Assembly: GCF_000175575.2 (NCBI RefSeq)
Contig: NZ_CP005986.1
Coordinates: 1,495,549 to 1,559,548, forward strand
DNA length: 64,000 nucleotides
DNA from: Acidithiobacillus caldus ATCC 51756
GTDB taxonomy: Bacteria; Pseudomonadota; Gammaproteobacteria; Acidithiobacillales; Acidithiobacillaceae
Direction: 5' to 3'
The stretch's first letter is position 1; each line of letters opens with the position of its first letter. Both the position numbers and the translations under genes were made by a program. Below are positions 34,438 through 43,692 of this stretch, one piece after another. The notes below the pieces were generated by a model. That model had not been told where the DNA came from, did not search any database, and was given only the letters and a program-made list of their open reading frames with translations.

Positions 34438-37400
34438 GACCGTACCTCCAGTTTTCTTTCCAGACGCCGCTCCCAGAGATAGTACAGCAGCGGAATCACG
34501 ATCAATGTCAGCATAGTGGAGGCGAAGGTCCCGAAAATCAAGGATACGGCAAGTCCACCGAAGACCGGGTCCGTGACCATGATGGCCGATCCAAACATGA
34601 TAGCTAGAGCCGTCAACAGAATCGGACGGAAACGCACGGCACCCGCCTCCAGCACGGCATCTTCAAGGGCGTATCCCTCCCGGCGATACTCGACGATGAA
34701 ATCGATCAACAGGAGAGAATTTCGCACCACCACACCCGCCAGTGCGATGACACCGATCATGGAGGTCGCATTGAAAGGAGTGTTCAGCAACCAATGGCCG
34801 GGGAAGACGCCCACCAGGGTCAGCGGAATGGCCCCCATGACGATCACCGGCATGATGAAGGACTGGTAATAGGCCACCAGCATCAGGTAGATGAAAACCA
34901 GAGCGACGATGAAAGCGGCGCCAAGATCGCGGAAGACGTCCAGGGTCAGGCGCATGTCGCCTCCCCAGAGGATCTGGTAGTGGGTGATGTCCTTCGGCTG
35001 GGCTGGCATGAAGCCCAGATTGCCCGTATGCAGGCGGACGCCGTCCAGGGTCTTGCCGTCGAGCCAATGATTGAGGGATAACACCGCATAGACCGGACTC
35101 GAGCCCAACAGGTCGCCGGTCACGTAGACCACCCGATGCTGATCTCGGTCGATGATGGGTTTGTCCTCGTGGGTATCCTGGATCTCCACGATACTGGACA
35201 GAGGCACTTCCTTGCCCATGCGATTACGAATCTGCAGATCCAGGATCTGCTGCTTCCAAGCCCGGTCGGCGGGAGGTACCCGCAGGATGATGTCCACCGG
35301 CTCCCGCGCATCGGGTACGGACAGGGCGCCGATTTTGGTGCCGGCAATGTAGTCGTGCACCAGCTCCGCCACCTGCGCCGGCGCCACCCCCGCCAGCATG
35401 GCCTTGTCCTGCTCCACGTGAATGCGATATTCGGGCACCGTCGCCGTCACCGAGTCGTCGACATTGACCATACGGTAGACCTTGCGGAACTCCGCCTCCA
35501 CGGATCCCGCCAGCTGACGCAGCTTGTCGTAGTTGGGGCCATAAAGCTCCGCCACCACCTGCGCCCGCACCGGCGGCCCCGGGGGTACCTCAAAGATCTT
35601 GATAGTGGTCTGCGGGAAGCGCTCACGCACCGACTTCAGGGCATGATAGACAGCGACGGCAACCGCGTGGGACATGGGTCGCTCATCCCGCGGCACCAGG
35701 TTCACCTGGATCTGGGCATAGTTACTGCCCTGGCGCATCATGTCCCCGCGCACGAGACCCGCAAAATCCACGGGTGCAGATCGTCCCACGTAGCTCTGGA
35801 AGTTTTCCACGTAGGGATTCTCGGCCAGGACGTCGCCGACGGCCTGCACCACCCGTCCGGTTTCATCCAGAGCCGTGCCCGCTGGCGTGTCCACCTGGAT
35901 CATGAAATCGCTGACATTGCCCTCGGGCAGCATCTTGACGTTGACCCCCAGCGCGCTGAGCGGACCGTTCATGCCCGAGGGACGAATGAACTGCCAAGCC
36001 GGCATGAGCATAGCGAGGAAGAGCAGGATCAAAACGACGATGAAGAACAGGTTGCGCTTAGCGCCAGACTCCAGCAATGGCTTGAATATCCGGATATAGC
36101 CCTTCTGCAGGGCATCGCGCTGCTGGCCGTGTTCCGTTTGCGCCCCGGATCGCCGCTGGTGCGCCTCGGCCTTGCGCCGCAGAAAACGGTAGGCGCCCCA
36201 AGGCACCACGGTGTAGGCCAGCAACACCGAAGCGATCATGGCGATGGGCACGAAGATGGGGATGGGCAACATGAAAGGACCCATCATGCCGGTGACGAAG
36301 GCCATGGGAATGAAGGCCAGGATCACGGCCAGGGTGGCGATGTTGGTGGGATTGCCAATCTCGTTGGTGGCGCGCACCACCCGCTCGGCAAAGGACAGGC
36401 GTCCACCACCACCGCTGATATGCCGATGGATGTTCTCGATGACGACGATGCCACCGTCCACCAGCAGTCCCAGGGACAGAATCAGCGCAAAGAGGGTGAT
36501 GCGATTGATGGTCTGCCCCAGCAACCAGCCAATACCCAGCACCACGCCCAGGGTGAGCGGCACGGTGAGGATGACGATGGCCGCCTCTCGCCAGCCCAGA
36601 AAGAGCAGCAGAATCACCGCCACCACGCCGATGGCGATACTGAGGTGCTCAAAGAGGGTACTGACGGCATCATCGGCCCGCGCCCCGTAGTCTCGGGTCA
36701 GGGTGACGTGGATACCCTCCGGCACCGCCTCCTGCTGCAGGCGCTGCAGCTTTGCCTTGACCGCGTCGGCCACAGTCACCGCGTTGGCGCCCGGACGCTT
36801 GGCCAGGGTGATGGTGACGGCAGGCATGCTGGTTCCTGCCGGCAATCCCAGGGTATTGGCCCGCCCCAGGGTATCGCTGACCGCGGTATCCAGCTCTGCG
36901 GGGCCTTCCTCGATGCGGGCGACATCGTGAAGGAAGATGGGACGGCCATCGTGACTGCCGATGATGACGCGACCCACCTGCTGGGCGGAGCCCACCGCCG
37001 CGTTGACGCGTAGGGGTATTTCACGATTATTGTGAACGAGGTGACCCGCGGGCAGGATGACGTTGCTGGCTTCGAGGGCCTGGCGAACCTGCTGCAGACC
37101 GAGACCAAGGCTGGCGAGCTTACCCGGCTCAAGCCAGACATTGACCGCTTCGGGGCTTCCGCCGATGACCTCAGCGTTGGCCACATCCGGCACACTCTGT
37201 AATTGTTCCATCAAGCGCAGCCCGACCTGACGCAATTGTGCCGGACCATAGCGATCGCTGCTCAGGGTGACGGTAACAATGGGCACATCGTTGATGCCGA
37301 TGGATTTCACCAGCGGCTGCCGGGTTCCCGGCGGCATGCGATCGATGTTGCGACTCAGTTGGTTGTAAACTTCCAGCAGGCTCTTTTCTTCGTTGGCGCC

Positions 37401-37721
37401 TACCTGGAACTCCACCGTGACGATGCCCATGTCGTTCATGGCATAGCCGTAGGTGTGGTGCACTCCCGGCAGGGAGGCCATGAGCGCCTCCAGAGGCCGG
37501 ACCACGAGGTTGTGTGTCTCCTGACTGTCGGAGCCCGGTCGCATGACAAAAATCTCCGCCGCCGGCACCACGATCTCGGGATTGTACAAGCGCGGCGTAA
37601 CCAGTACCGCCAGGGCCCCGAAGAGCGCAATGGCGAGCATGATGAGGACGGTGATCTTGGAGCGGTAGAAGCCCTGTGCCAGCCGACCCGCAAGATTCAG
37701 GGACGATGCTCCCTCAGCCAT
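34434..37721 (-). CDS. RND efflux pump, inner membrane subunit
   Basis: A 1095-residue resistance-nodulation-division transporter with twelve expected helices and two large periplasmic loops. Markers include a first helix at about 22-45, the central GEAAIVILTVPLTLGVVLG-type segment (written WREAAIVILTV here), VDGGIVVIENIHRH and the repeated C-terminal RPILLTALAIMFG. Sequence suits the AcrB/MexF-like or divergent HAE group; I do not see the methionine pattern that would prove a Cu/Ag CusA pump. It is powered by proton entry and works with the adaptor (8-base overlap) and the TolC-like protein. Substrate unknown; neighbours point to sulfur or thiol stress. Confidence 0.92.
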   Translation of the reverse strand: MAEGASSLNLAGRLAQGFYRSKITVLIMLAIALFGALAVLVTPRLYNPEIVVPAAEIFVMRPGSDSQETHNLVVRPLEALMASLPGVHHTYGYAMNDMGIVTVEFQVGANEEKSLLEVYNQLSRNIDRMPPGTRQPLVKSIGINDVPIVTVTLSSDRYGPAQLRQVGLRLMEQLQSVPDVANAEVIGGSPEAVNVWLEPGKLASLGLGLQQVRQALEASNVILPAGHLVHNNREIPLRVNAAVGSAQQVGRVIIGSHDGRPIFLHDVARIEEGPAELDTAVSDTLGRANTLGLPAGTSMPAVTITLAKRPGANAVTVADAVKAKLQRLQQEAVPEGIHVTLTRDYGARADDAVSTLFEHLSIAIGVVAVILLLFLGWREAAIVILTVPLTLGVVLGIGWLLGQTINRITLFALILSLGLLVDGGIVVIENIHRHISGGGGRLSFAERVVRATNEIGNPTNIATLAVILAFIPMAFVTGMMGPFMLPIPIFVPIAMIASVLLAYTVVPWGAYRFLRRKAEAHQRRSGAQTEHGQQRDALQKGYIRIFKPLLESGAKRNLFFIVVLILLFLAMLMPAWQFIRPSGMNGPLSALGVNVKMLPEGNVSDFMIQVDTPAGTALDETGRVVQAVGDVLAENPYVENFQSYVGRSAPVDFAGLVRGDMMRQGSNYAQIQVNLVPRDERPMSHAVAVAVYHALKSVRERFPQTTIKIFEVPPGPPVRAQVVAELYGPNYDKLRQLAGSVEAEFRKVYRMVNVDDSVTATVPEYRIHVEQDKAMLAGVAPAQVAELVHDYIAGTKIGALSVPDAREPVDIILRVPPADRAWKQQILDLQIRNRMGKEVPLSSIVEIQDTHEDKPIIDRDQHRVVYVTGDLLGSSPVYAVLSLNHWLDGKTLDGVRLHTGNLGFMPAQPKDITHYQILWGGDMRLTLDVFRDLGAAFIVALVFIYLMLVAYYQSFIMPVIVMGAIPLTLVGVFPGHWLLNTPFNATSMIGVIALAGVVVRNSLLLIDFIVEYRREGYALEDAVLEAGAVRFRPILLTALAIMFGSAIMVTDPVFGGLAVSLIFGTFASTMLTLIVIPLLYYLWERRLERKLEVRS

Positions 37722-38799
37722 GCTGCGCTCCCGCCGGCACCACGCGACTGCCGTTGATCAGGTCGGCACTGGGGTCCACCACGATGCGCTCCCCCGCTAC
37801 GAGACCCGCCAGTATCTCCACCTCGGATCCCACCTCAGCACCCGGGCGTACCAGGCGGTAGTGTGCGATGCCTTTGGCATCGACGACAAAGACTCCGGGG
37901 ATACCGGCACGGTCTAGCAGGGCGCTGCGCGGGACCGAGATACCCTGGCGACTGGGGCTCGGGATCTGCACCTGGACATAGTCGCCCGCCTGCACGGGGC
38001 TGTCCGCAGGCAGCGTGAGCTTGACGAGATGCGTGTGGGTCTCGCTATCGGCAACGGCAACGAGGTCCAGCACACGCGCGTCGATGGTATGTCCGTCCGC
38101 AAGCACCGGGACGGTCTCGCCCTGCCGCAGAGCGGCAAAGAGACGGCTGCCAACGCTGGCCTGCACCTCCAGGTGACTGGGGTCTGCCAGGGTCAGCACC
38201 GGCCGACCCGGAGCCACCAGATCACCATTCTGCAGAAATTTTTCGGTGATGACACCAGCAAAGGGTGCGGTCACGCGGGCGTAGCCCAGATTGGCCTGGG
38301 CGCTGGCAATACCAGCACGCGCCGCCGCAGCCTGGGCTTCGGCCATGCGATACTGCGCTTGCACCTCATCCCACTGCTTGGCGGGAATGGCCCCCTGGGC
38401 ATAGAGATGCTTGAAACGCTCGTAGTTGGATCGCGCGTTGGCGAGATTCGCCTCGGCCTGGGCGAGACTCGCCCGGGCCTGCTGCACCTGACTGTCGGCA
38501 GTGGCAGGATCCACCTCGAAGAGGAGCTGACCGCGCTGCACGGCCTGGCCAACGCGCAGATCCAGGTGACGCAGATAGCCGCTGAGGCGCGAACTCAACT
38601 GAACCTGCTGCGCCGCGACCACCGTCCCTGGTACCGAACTGTAGCCTTTTTCGGCGCTGCTCTTGAGGGTCAACACCTGGGCCTGGACCGTCGCACCTGC
38701 GGTTGGCGCCTCCCTTGGGCTCTTACCACAGGCCGCAAGGCCCAGGGACAGGGCGAGCACCAGCCCGCCCGCTAACCACGGTCTCTTCGCTGCATTCAT
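37714..38799 (-). CDS. RND adaptor (membrane fusion) lipoprotein
   Basis: A 361-residue periplasmic adaptor. The signal peptide ends in lipobox LAAC (C about 24), so it should be lipidated by the LspA pathway. Next come a barrel-sandwich half (LSGYLRHLDLRVGQAVQRGQ), a long coiled-coil hairpin (about 95-170, Ala/Gln rich), the second barrel-sandwich half (APFAGVITEKFLQNGDLVAPG) and beta-barrel and membrane-proximal domains. It bridges the pump and the outer membrane channel. It overlaps the TolC-like gene by 4 bases (ATGA) and the pump by 8. Confidence 0.94.
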   Translation of the reverse strand: MNAAKRPWLAGGLVLALSLGLAACGKSPREAPTAGATVQAQVLTLKSSAEKGYSSVPGTVVAAQQVQLSSRLSGYLRHLDLRVGQAVQRGQLLFEVDPATADSQVQQARASLAQAEANLANARSNYERFKHLYAQGAIPAKQWDEVQAQYRMAEAQAAAARAGIASAQANLGYARVTAPFAGVITEKFLQNGDLVAPGRPVLTLADPSHLEVQASVGSRLFAALRQGETVPVLADGHTIDARVLDLVAVADSETHTHLVKLTLPADSPVQAGDYVQVQIPSPSRQGISVPRSALLDRAGIPGVFVVDAKGIAHYRLVRPGAEVGSEVEILAGLVAGERIVVDPSADLINGSRVVPAGAQHG

Positions 38800-40226
38800 C
38801 CCGTTGCTCCTTCCTGCGGCACGGACGCTCCCGTCACCGCCACTATATGCGCTAGCTCAAGCTTCCCGAGGGCGAGCCATAGGGCTGCACGCTCCACCGC
38901 TTCGTCGTAACGTGCCTGCACCAGCTCTGCCCGAATGCGATCCAGCTCTGCCTGGCCGCGCAAGAGGCCCGTCAGGGTTTCGACGCCGTTTTCGTAGCGT
39001 AGACGCAGGAGGCGCTGCGCTTCTTCCGCCTGCCGTACGGCGAGCTCCCGACTCTTCACGCGCGCCGATGCCTCGTGGGCGGCACGCCAGGCCTGACCCA
39101 GTTGTACCCGCAAGTGGTCCTCGGCCTGCTGCAATTTGGCCAGCTGCAGCTGCACCTTGGCCCGGGCGCTGTCCACCTGACCGCCCCGCGAAAAATCCAG
39201 AGCCGCCCAGCTCACCTCGCCACCCACGGTATAGGAGGGCGCGCCATTGCCGATGCCCGTGCCGTTCCACTCCTGGTTGGCCATGGCATTGACGTGGGGC
39301 AGGTAGGCAGCACGCGCCACCGTCACCCCCGCCCGCGCGGCCTTGAGCTGCTCACGCAGGGCCTGAATCCCGGCATTGTCTGCCAGGGCTTCGGCCTGCA
39401 ACTGCTCGAGGGTCCCCTCGGGAAAGGCGGGCATCACCGGCGCTCCCACTTCCAGCCCTTCGGTTTGGGCGCGCCCGATGAGCACCGCCAGATTCTCGAG
39501 GGCGTTTGCTTTTTGATCCCGAGCATGGCGAAGCGCCAGTTGCGCCTCCTCCTGATGCACCTCGGCACTCAGCAGATCGCTTTTGACGATGACGCCCCGG
39601 GCCAGTAGCTGCCGGGAGGTCTTGACGTAGGCCGCGGCCGCCTGCTGCGCTTTTTCTGCCACCTCGATGGCAGATTGAGCCGCCACCACGCCGTCGTAGG
39701 CCTGCAAGAGCGCAAAGATGAGCTTCTGCTGCGCCGCCCGGTCGCCGTTCTGCGCGGCGCGCAGCATCGCTGTGGCCTGATCGATGCCGCCACGGATGGC
39801 GCCGCCATTCCAGATGGGAATATCCAGCTGCAGCTTGGTGCCAAAGTTGTGGTAACCACTGGGATGATCGAGATTGCCCGGGGCTATGTCGAGACCGGCG
39901 GCGCCCAGATTGGGGTCAAACTGGTTGGCACCAAAGGAGTTGAAGGTGGCGCGCCGCTGCGACAGCTTCATACCGAAGACGGTCAGGGCGTTGTTGGACT
40001 GGGAGGCGGAAAAAGATGCCGTGAGCTTCGGCAACAGGTGCCCCCGCGCCGCCGAGACCGCGCCCTTGGCCTCGGCGCTCTCAGCGTGCGCCTCGAGCAT
40101 TGCCGGATTCTGCTGCAATGCCGCCTTGACGCAATCGGCAAAATCCAGGGCCTGCGCCGCAGGACTCAGCACTGCCGCCAGCAAGACGATGAAGATACGG
40201 CGTGCGCCGCGCAATGAACCGGACAT
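38796..40226 (-). CDS. TolC-family outer membrane efflux protein
   Basis: A 476-residue outer membrane channel. A Sec signal peptide (about 1-26, MSGSLRGARR then hydrophobic, ending AAQA-LD) precedes the two-fold OEP repeat: DFADCVKAALQQNPAMLEA for the first half and LQAEALADNAGIQALREQLKAA for the second. Long Ala/Gln-rich helices form the periplasmic tunnel. The ATG at 40224-40226 has GAGGG upstream; the frame is open 20 codons earlier without a plausible start. It is the first structural gene of the efflux operon. Confidence 0.92.
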   Translation of the reverse strand: MSGSLRGARRIFIVLLAAVLSPAAQALDFADCVKAALQQNPAMLEAHAESAEAKGAVSAARGHLLPKLTASFSASQSNNALTVFGMKLSQRRATFNSFGANQFDPNLGAAGLDIAPGNLDHPSGYHNFGTKLQLDIPIWNGGAIRGGIDQATAMLRAAQNGDRAAQQKLIFALLQAYDGVVAAQSAIEVAEKAQQAAAAYVKTSRQLLARGVIVKSDLLSAEVHQEEAQLALRHARDQKANALENLAVLIGRAQTEGLEVGAPVMPAFPEGTLEQLQAEALADNAGIQALREQLKAARAGVTVARAAYLPHVNAMANQEWNGTGIGNGAPSYTVGGEVSWAALDFSRGGQVDSARAKVQLQLAKLQQAEDHLRVQLGQAWRAAHEASARVKSRELAVRQAEEAQRLLRLRYENGVETLTGLLRGQAELDRIRAELVQARYDEAVERAALWLALGKLELAHIVAVTGASVPQEGATG

Positions 40227-40304
40227 GTATACCCTCGCCAGAAAACCGGGTTTCCCGACCTGATGAGCCATAAACGGGGGCGCCATCGGCCCCGCGTGTT
40301 AAAC

Positions 40305-40314
40305 TATAATTATA
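40305..40314. promoter_or_regulatory. AT-rich palindrome in front of the efflux operon
   Basis: TATAATTATA, a perfect 10-base palindrome in an otherwise GC-rich region, lies 79 bases before the TolC-like gene and 33 bases after the ArsR gene end. The 10-mer ATAATTATAT at 40306-40315 recurs at 43693-43702. It could be an ArsR-family operator, a -10 region, or both. Confidence 0.5.
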
Positions 40315-40346
40315 TGCTTATACAACTCGAGAGTGAAGCCGTTGGG

Positions 40347-40655
40347 TCAAACGCCGTGCAGATTGCAGAAAACCTCGGACATCATGGAGATCAGACGCAG
40401 TGTCCGGGGGTCACCGACGCGGTAATAGACCTTGTTGGCATCCTTCCGGGCGCGCAGGATGTCCTTCTCGCGAAGAATGGCCAGATGCTGGGAGATGTTG
40501 CTCTGGGTGGTGCCGACGGCGGCGACGATATCCTGTACGCTCATCTCGTCCGATCCCAATACACAGAGCACCTTGAGGCGCAAGGGGTGGGCCATGGCCT
40601 TGAGTGAGCGGGAGGCCTGTTCGATATCCTCTTCTCGGGTTGGTAGCTGATCCAT
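40347..40655 (-). CDS. ArsR/SmtB-family regulator, SqrR/BigR-like cysteine pair
   Basis: A 102-residue winged-helix repressor: AMAHPLRLKVLCVLGSDEMS starts the HTH, GTTQSNISQHLAILRE is the recognition helix, then the KVYYRVGDPRTL wing. Cysteines occur only at C31 and C97, 66 residues apart, the spacing I recall for SqrR (C41, C107) and BigR (C42, C108), where they form a tetrasulfide with reactive sulfur species. It lacks an ELCVCDL-type metal site, arguing against ArsR/SmtB metal sensing. GAGGA precedes the ATG. The efflux/rhodanese operon follows on the same strand after 120 bases. Confidence 0.85.
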   Translation of the reverse strand: MDQLPTREEDIEQASRSLKAMAHPLRLKVLCVLGSDEMSVQDIVAAVGTTQSNISQHLAILREKDILRARKDANKVYYRVGDPRTLRLISMMSEVFCNLHGV

Positions 40656-40727
40656 GATGTGTCCTCTAATTAGCGGATGTTGTTGAGCTTATTGCCAACA
40701 TGCAAGATCGCCGCGCCGGCCAGATGC

Positions 40728-40756
40728 TTGTCATGGATGCTCAATCCCCATAGAAT
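40728..40756 (+). promoter_or_regulatory. Sigma-70 promoter of tRNA-Gly
   Basis: TTGTCA (40728-40733), a 17-base spacer and TAGAAT (40751-40756), ending 9 bases before the mature 5' end of the tRNA, form a good housekeeping promoter. Confidence 0.75.
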
Positions 40757-40765
40757 CCAACATAT

Positions 40766-40839
40766 GCGGGTGTAGTTCAATGGTAGAACCTGAGCTTCCC
40801 AAGCTCATGACGTGGGTTCGATTCCCATCACCCGCTCCA
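40766..40839 (+). tRNA. tRNA-Gly (anticodon CCC)
   Basis: A 74-base cloverleaf with encoded CCA. The acceptor GCGGGTG pairs with CACCCGC; the D arm is GTTC...GAAC with an AATGGTA loop; the anticodon arm is TGAGC-TTCCCAA-GCTCA, giving CCC (reads GGG); the T arm is GTGGG-TTCGATT-CCCAT. No intron or insertion. It is a single-gene unit with its own promoter. Confidence 0.96.
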
Positions 40840-40886
40840 ACTTCCCATGGAGTTTGCCCTTCTGACCGCGCGGCCGGGTTGCAGGC

Positions 40887-42359
40887 TCAGTAGAGCGGTC
40901 GATCCAGTTGCGCGAGAATCGCATCCACACGGGCGCGCACGTCGTCCCCCATGCGGATGGGGCGCCCCCACTCCCGCTGGGTTTCACCCGGCAATTTGTT
41001 GGTGGCATCGAAGCCGACCTTGCCCCCAAGGCCTGCCACCGGCGAGGCGAAATCCAGGTAATCGATGGGGGTGTTGTCCACCAGCAGCGTGTCGCGCACG
41101 GGATCCATCCGCGTGGTCATGGCCCAGATCACATCGGGCCAGCTGCGCGCGTCGATGTCTTCGTCCACGACAATGATGAACTTGGTGTACATGAATTGCC
41201 GCAAAAAGCCCCAGACGCCAAACATGACGCGCTTGGCGTGGCCCGGATAACCCTTGCGGATGCGCACCACCGCCAGGCGATAGGAGCAGCCCTCCGGGGG
41301 CAGATAGAAGTCGAGGATCTCGGGATACTGCTTCTGGAGCAACGGGACGAAGACCTCATTCAGCGCCACCCCAAGAATGGCAGGCTCATCGGGCGGACGA
41401 CCGGTGAAGGTGCTGTGGTAAATGGGATCGCGGCGGTGGGTGAGCCGCTCGATGGTGAGAACGGGGAAACGCTCCGTCTCGTTGTAATAACCGGTGTGGT
41501 CGCCAAAGGGGCCCTCCACGGCAAAATCGTCCGGATAGATATGCCCTTCCAGCACCATTTCGGCGTGGGCAGGAACCTGCAGAGGTACCAGAGTGGCGTC
41601 GGCCAGATCGGTACGGGCACCGCGCAGGAGTCCGGCGAACTGGTGCTCCGAGAGGGTATCGGGAATGGGAATCACGGCCGCCAGAATAGTCGCCGGGTCC
41701 GCACCAAAAGCCACGGCCACGGGAAAAGGCTCGCCAGGATGCTGCTTCTGAAATTCCCGCAGGTCCTGGGCCCCACCGCGGTGGGCCAGCCAGCGCATGA
41801 TGACGCGTCGCGGTCCAAGGAGCTGCTGCCGATAGATGCCCATATTGGCGCGCTTCTTGTGGGGGCCACGGGTGATGGTCAGTCCCCAGGTCAGGAGCGG
41901 GCCGACATCCTCGGGCCAGCAGGTCTGCACCGGCCAGCGCGTGAGATCGATCTCATCACCCTGCAGTACCACCTCCTGGCAGGGCGGCTGACGCAGGACA
42001 TGCGGGGCCATGTGCAACACCTTGCGCAGAGTCGGCAGCTGGTTCCACAGGTCGCGCAGGCCCTTGGGCGGGTCCGGTTCCTTGAGGTAGGCAAGGAGCC
42101 GCCCTATCTGCCGCAGATCCTCCAGGGACTCTCCGCCCATACCCAGGGCCACTCGCTCCGGGGTACCGAAGAGGTTGCCGAGGACGGGAATATCGAATCC
42201 CGTCGGGTGCTCGAAGAGGATGGCCGGTCCGCCGTGGCGCAGGCTGCGATCGCAGATTTCCGTCATCTCAAGAACCGGCGATACGGGAGTCGCGATGCGC
42301 CGCAACCAGCCCCGGTGCTCGAGGTCAGCGAGGAAGGCACGCAGGTCACGATAGCTCAT
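40887..42359 (-). CDS. ubiD: UbiD-family 4-hydroxy-3-polyprenylbenzoate decarboxylase
   Basis: A 490-residue prenylated-FMN-dependent decarboxylase of ubiquinone synthesis. Recognisable parts are [14 protein letters not shown], the cofactor-binding [19 protein letters not shown], the catalytic [12 protein letters not shown] glutamate region and [17 protein letters not shown] near the end. The length is normal for E. coli-type UbiD. It requires UbiX, not present in the window. It lies 45 bases after the PhnD-like gene on the same strand, and other ubiquinone genes (ubiH/I-like, ubiK) are 3-5 kb away. Confidence 0.95.
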   Translation of the reverse strand: MSYRDLRAFLADLEHRGWLRRIATPVSPVLEMTEICDRSLRHGGPAILFEHPTGFDIPVLGNLFGTPERVALGMGGESLEDLRQIGRLLAYLKEPDPPKGLRDLWNQLPTLRKVLHMAPHVLRQPPCQEVVLQGDEIDLTRWPVQTCWPEDVGPLLTWGLTITRGPHKKRANMGIYRQQLLGPRRVIMRWLAHRGGAQDLREFQKQHPGEPFPVAVAFGADPATILAAVIPIPDTLSEHQFAGLLRGARTDLADATLVPLQVPAHAEMVLEGHIYPDDFAVEGPFGDHTGYYNETERFPVLTIERLTHRRDPIYHSTFTGRPPDEPAILGVALNEVFVPLLQKQYPEILDFYLPPEGCSYRLAVVRIRKGYPGHAKRVMFGVWGFLRQFMYTKFIIVVDEDIDARSWPDVIWAMTTRMDPVRDTLLVDNTPIDYLDFASPVAGLGGKVGFDATNKLPGETQREWGRPIRMGDDVRARVDAILAQLDRPLY

Positions 42360-42404
42360 GAACCGATTCTAATCCCTTTCACCCGACCCTGTCGCCTGCA
42401 TCCT

Positions 42405-43277
42405 TCAGGCCTCGGGCGGGTCTTCCCGCGCCACCACGAAGGCTGAATCGTCCACGGCGACGGAGGAGGTGGCGCGGATATCGATGGCCTCGTGGCCGCT
42501 GATGTACTCCTCGGCGAGGACGGTCAGGCACTCCACCTCGCTGTCCTCGACCGGAGCAAAGCTGGAGAAGCCGAGGTCGGCCAACAGGCGCCGCCCGCCC
42601 TCCGCTTCCGTCATGGCGCAGAGAACGCGCACCACGGTTTCCCGCTGTGGCAGCAGACGTGGCCCGGCGCAGAAGGCATGAAAGGCAAAGGCGTCGTCGG
42701 AGCGGGCGATGACCCGCAAGCCCTTGCGCACCACACTGCTGGCCGCCTCGAACACTTCGTTGAAGATGAAACCCAGGGACGCTTGCCCCTGCAGCAGGGC
42801 CTGGAGCGCCGAGCGATAGCTGCCGGTGAAACGAAAATCGAGGCGCGCGCGATCCACCTCGGCGCGATCCAGGAGGAAGAGACCGACCATGTGCACCAGG
42901 GTCTCCGGGCTAGCGGAAGCAATCCGTAGACGCTCGGGAAGATCGGCCAGGCTGTGTATGTCGCTGTCTTCGCGCACACAAAGATAGACTTCATCGTAGT
43001 GTTCCCGCGGCTTGACCAAAGGCTCGAATCCGGCCTTCTCGCGATACTGGACCCAGTCGAAGGGATTGGCGTAGACCAGATCGTACTGGCCACGGAGAAT
43101 CGCTTCCCGACAGGCATGAAAATCCTCGAAGGGCGTAAACCGCATACGCAGGCCCAGATGTTTTTGCAGATAGGTGTTGAGCAGAAACCAGGCGGGTAGA
43201 TTCTTGCCGGAGTAGTTGGGATCCACCGTCAACGCCAGCGGTTCACCATCGCCGCGCGGCTCCTCAGTATCTTTCAT
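42405..43277 (-). CDS. PhnD-like periplasmic-binding-fold protein without signal peptide
   Basis: A 290-residue PhnD/SsuA/NMT1-type two-lobe binding fold. Segments typical of the group are LPAWFLLNTYLQKHLGL, REAILRGQYDLVYANPFDWVQY, and SASPETLVHMVGLFLL with SLADLP before it. It starts MKDTEEPRGDGEPLALTV, with no hydrophobic leader, so it is likely cytoplasmic and would act as a ligand sensor rather than a transport component; no permease or ATPase gene adjoins. AGAGGGG precedes the ATG. It pairs with the SCP2-like gene 10 bases upstream. Ligand unknown. Confidence 0.8.
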   Translation of the reverse strand: MKDTEEPRGDGEPLALTVDPNYSGKNLPAWFLLNTYLQKHLGLRMRFTPFEDFHACREAILRGQYDLVYANPFDWVQYREKAGFEPLVKPREHYDEVYLCVREDSDIHSLADLPERLRIASASPETLVHMVGLFLLDRAEVDRARLDFRFTGSYRSALQALLQGQASLGFIFNEVFEAASSVVRKGLRVIARSDDAFAFHAFCAGPRLLPQRETVVRVLCAMTEAEGGRRLLADLGFSSFAPVEDSEVECLTVLAEEYISGHEAIDIRATSSVAVDDSAFVVAREDPPEA

Positions 43278-43287
43278 GTGTCCCCTC

Positions 43288-43680
43288 TCAAATATCGAAA
43301 TCCACCGGAATTTCTCCGAGGATATTGAGGTGAATGTTGAAGGGAGTCATGTATTTCATGGCCGTCATCATGGAGCCCTTGAATTTCAATTTGCGGGTCA
43401 TGAGCGCCGCCTTGCCGCTGAGTTCGCCACTCAGAATCTTCTTCCAGTTGTCCAGGGTCGTCCACATGATGAAATCGCGACGCCGACCATCCGAGGGGCC
43501 AGCGTAGATGACCTTGCCGGCCTTGCAAAACAGCATGACGTGGGGAATATCGGGACGATCCTCGATATAATATTCCCAGGTCGCATTGAAGTTTTTCAGG
43601 TCCTTCTGGATCTCTGGATGGTTATCCCACTGCTTTCCCACCAACCGAATCCACTCGGTGCTCATGAATTTCGCCGCCAT
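43288..43680 (-). CDS. SCP2-like (sterol carrier) domain protein
   Basis: A 130-residue soluble protein resembling the SCP-2/alkyl-sulfatase C-terminal fold: MSTEWIRLVGKQWDNHPEI, the central TWEYYIEDRPDIPHVMLF strand, FIMWTTLDNWKKILSGEL and KGSMMTAMKYMTPF, the hydrophobic lipid-pocket helices. Such domains bind lipids or act as acyl carriers in bacteria. The ATG 43678-43680 follows GGTGAG; an upstream in-frame start runs through an AT-rich palindrome and is rejected. Forms a two-gene unit with the PhnD-like gene, whose function it may share. Confidence 0.75.
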   Translation of the reverse strand: MAAKFMSTEWIRLVGKQWDNHPEIQKDLKNFNATWEYYIEDRPDIPHVMLFCKAGKVIYAGPSDGRRRDFIMWTTLDNWKKILSGELSGKAALMTRKLKFKGSMMTAMKYMTPFNIHLNILGEIPVDFDI

Positions 43681-43692
43681 CGTCTCACCACC

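Noticed and set aside
35136-37013. 625-codon plus-strand frame opposite the RND pump
   Set aside because: Histidine/aspartate-rich antisense translation typical of shadows.
40766-40839. tRNA-Gly as integration site of an island
   Set aside because: No integrase, direct repeat of the tRNA 3' end or compositional shift was seen nearby.
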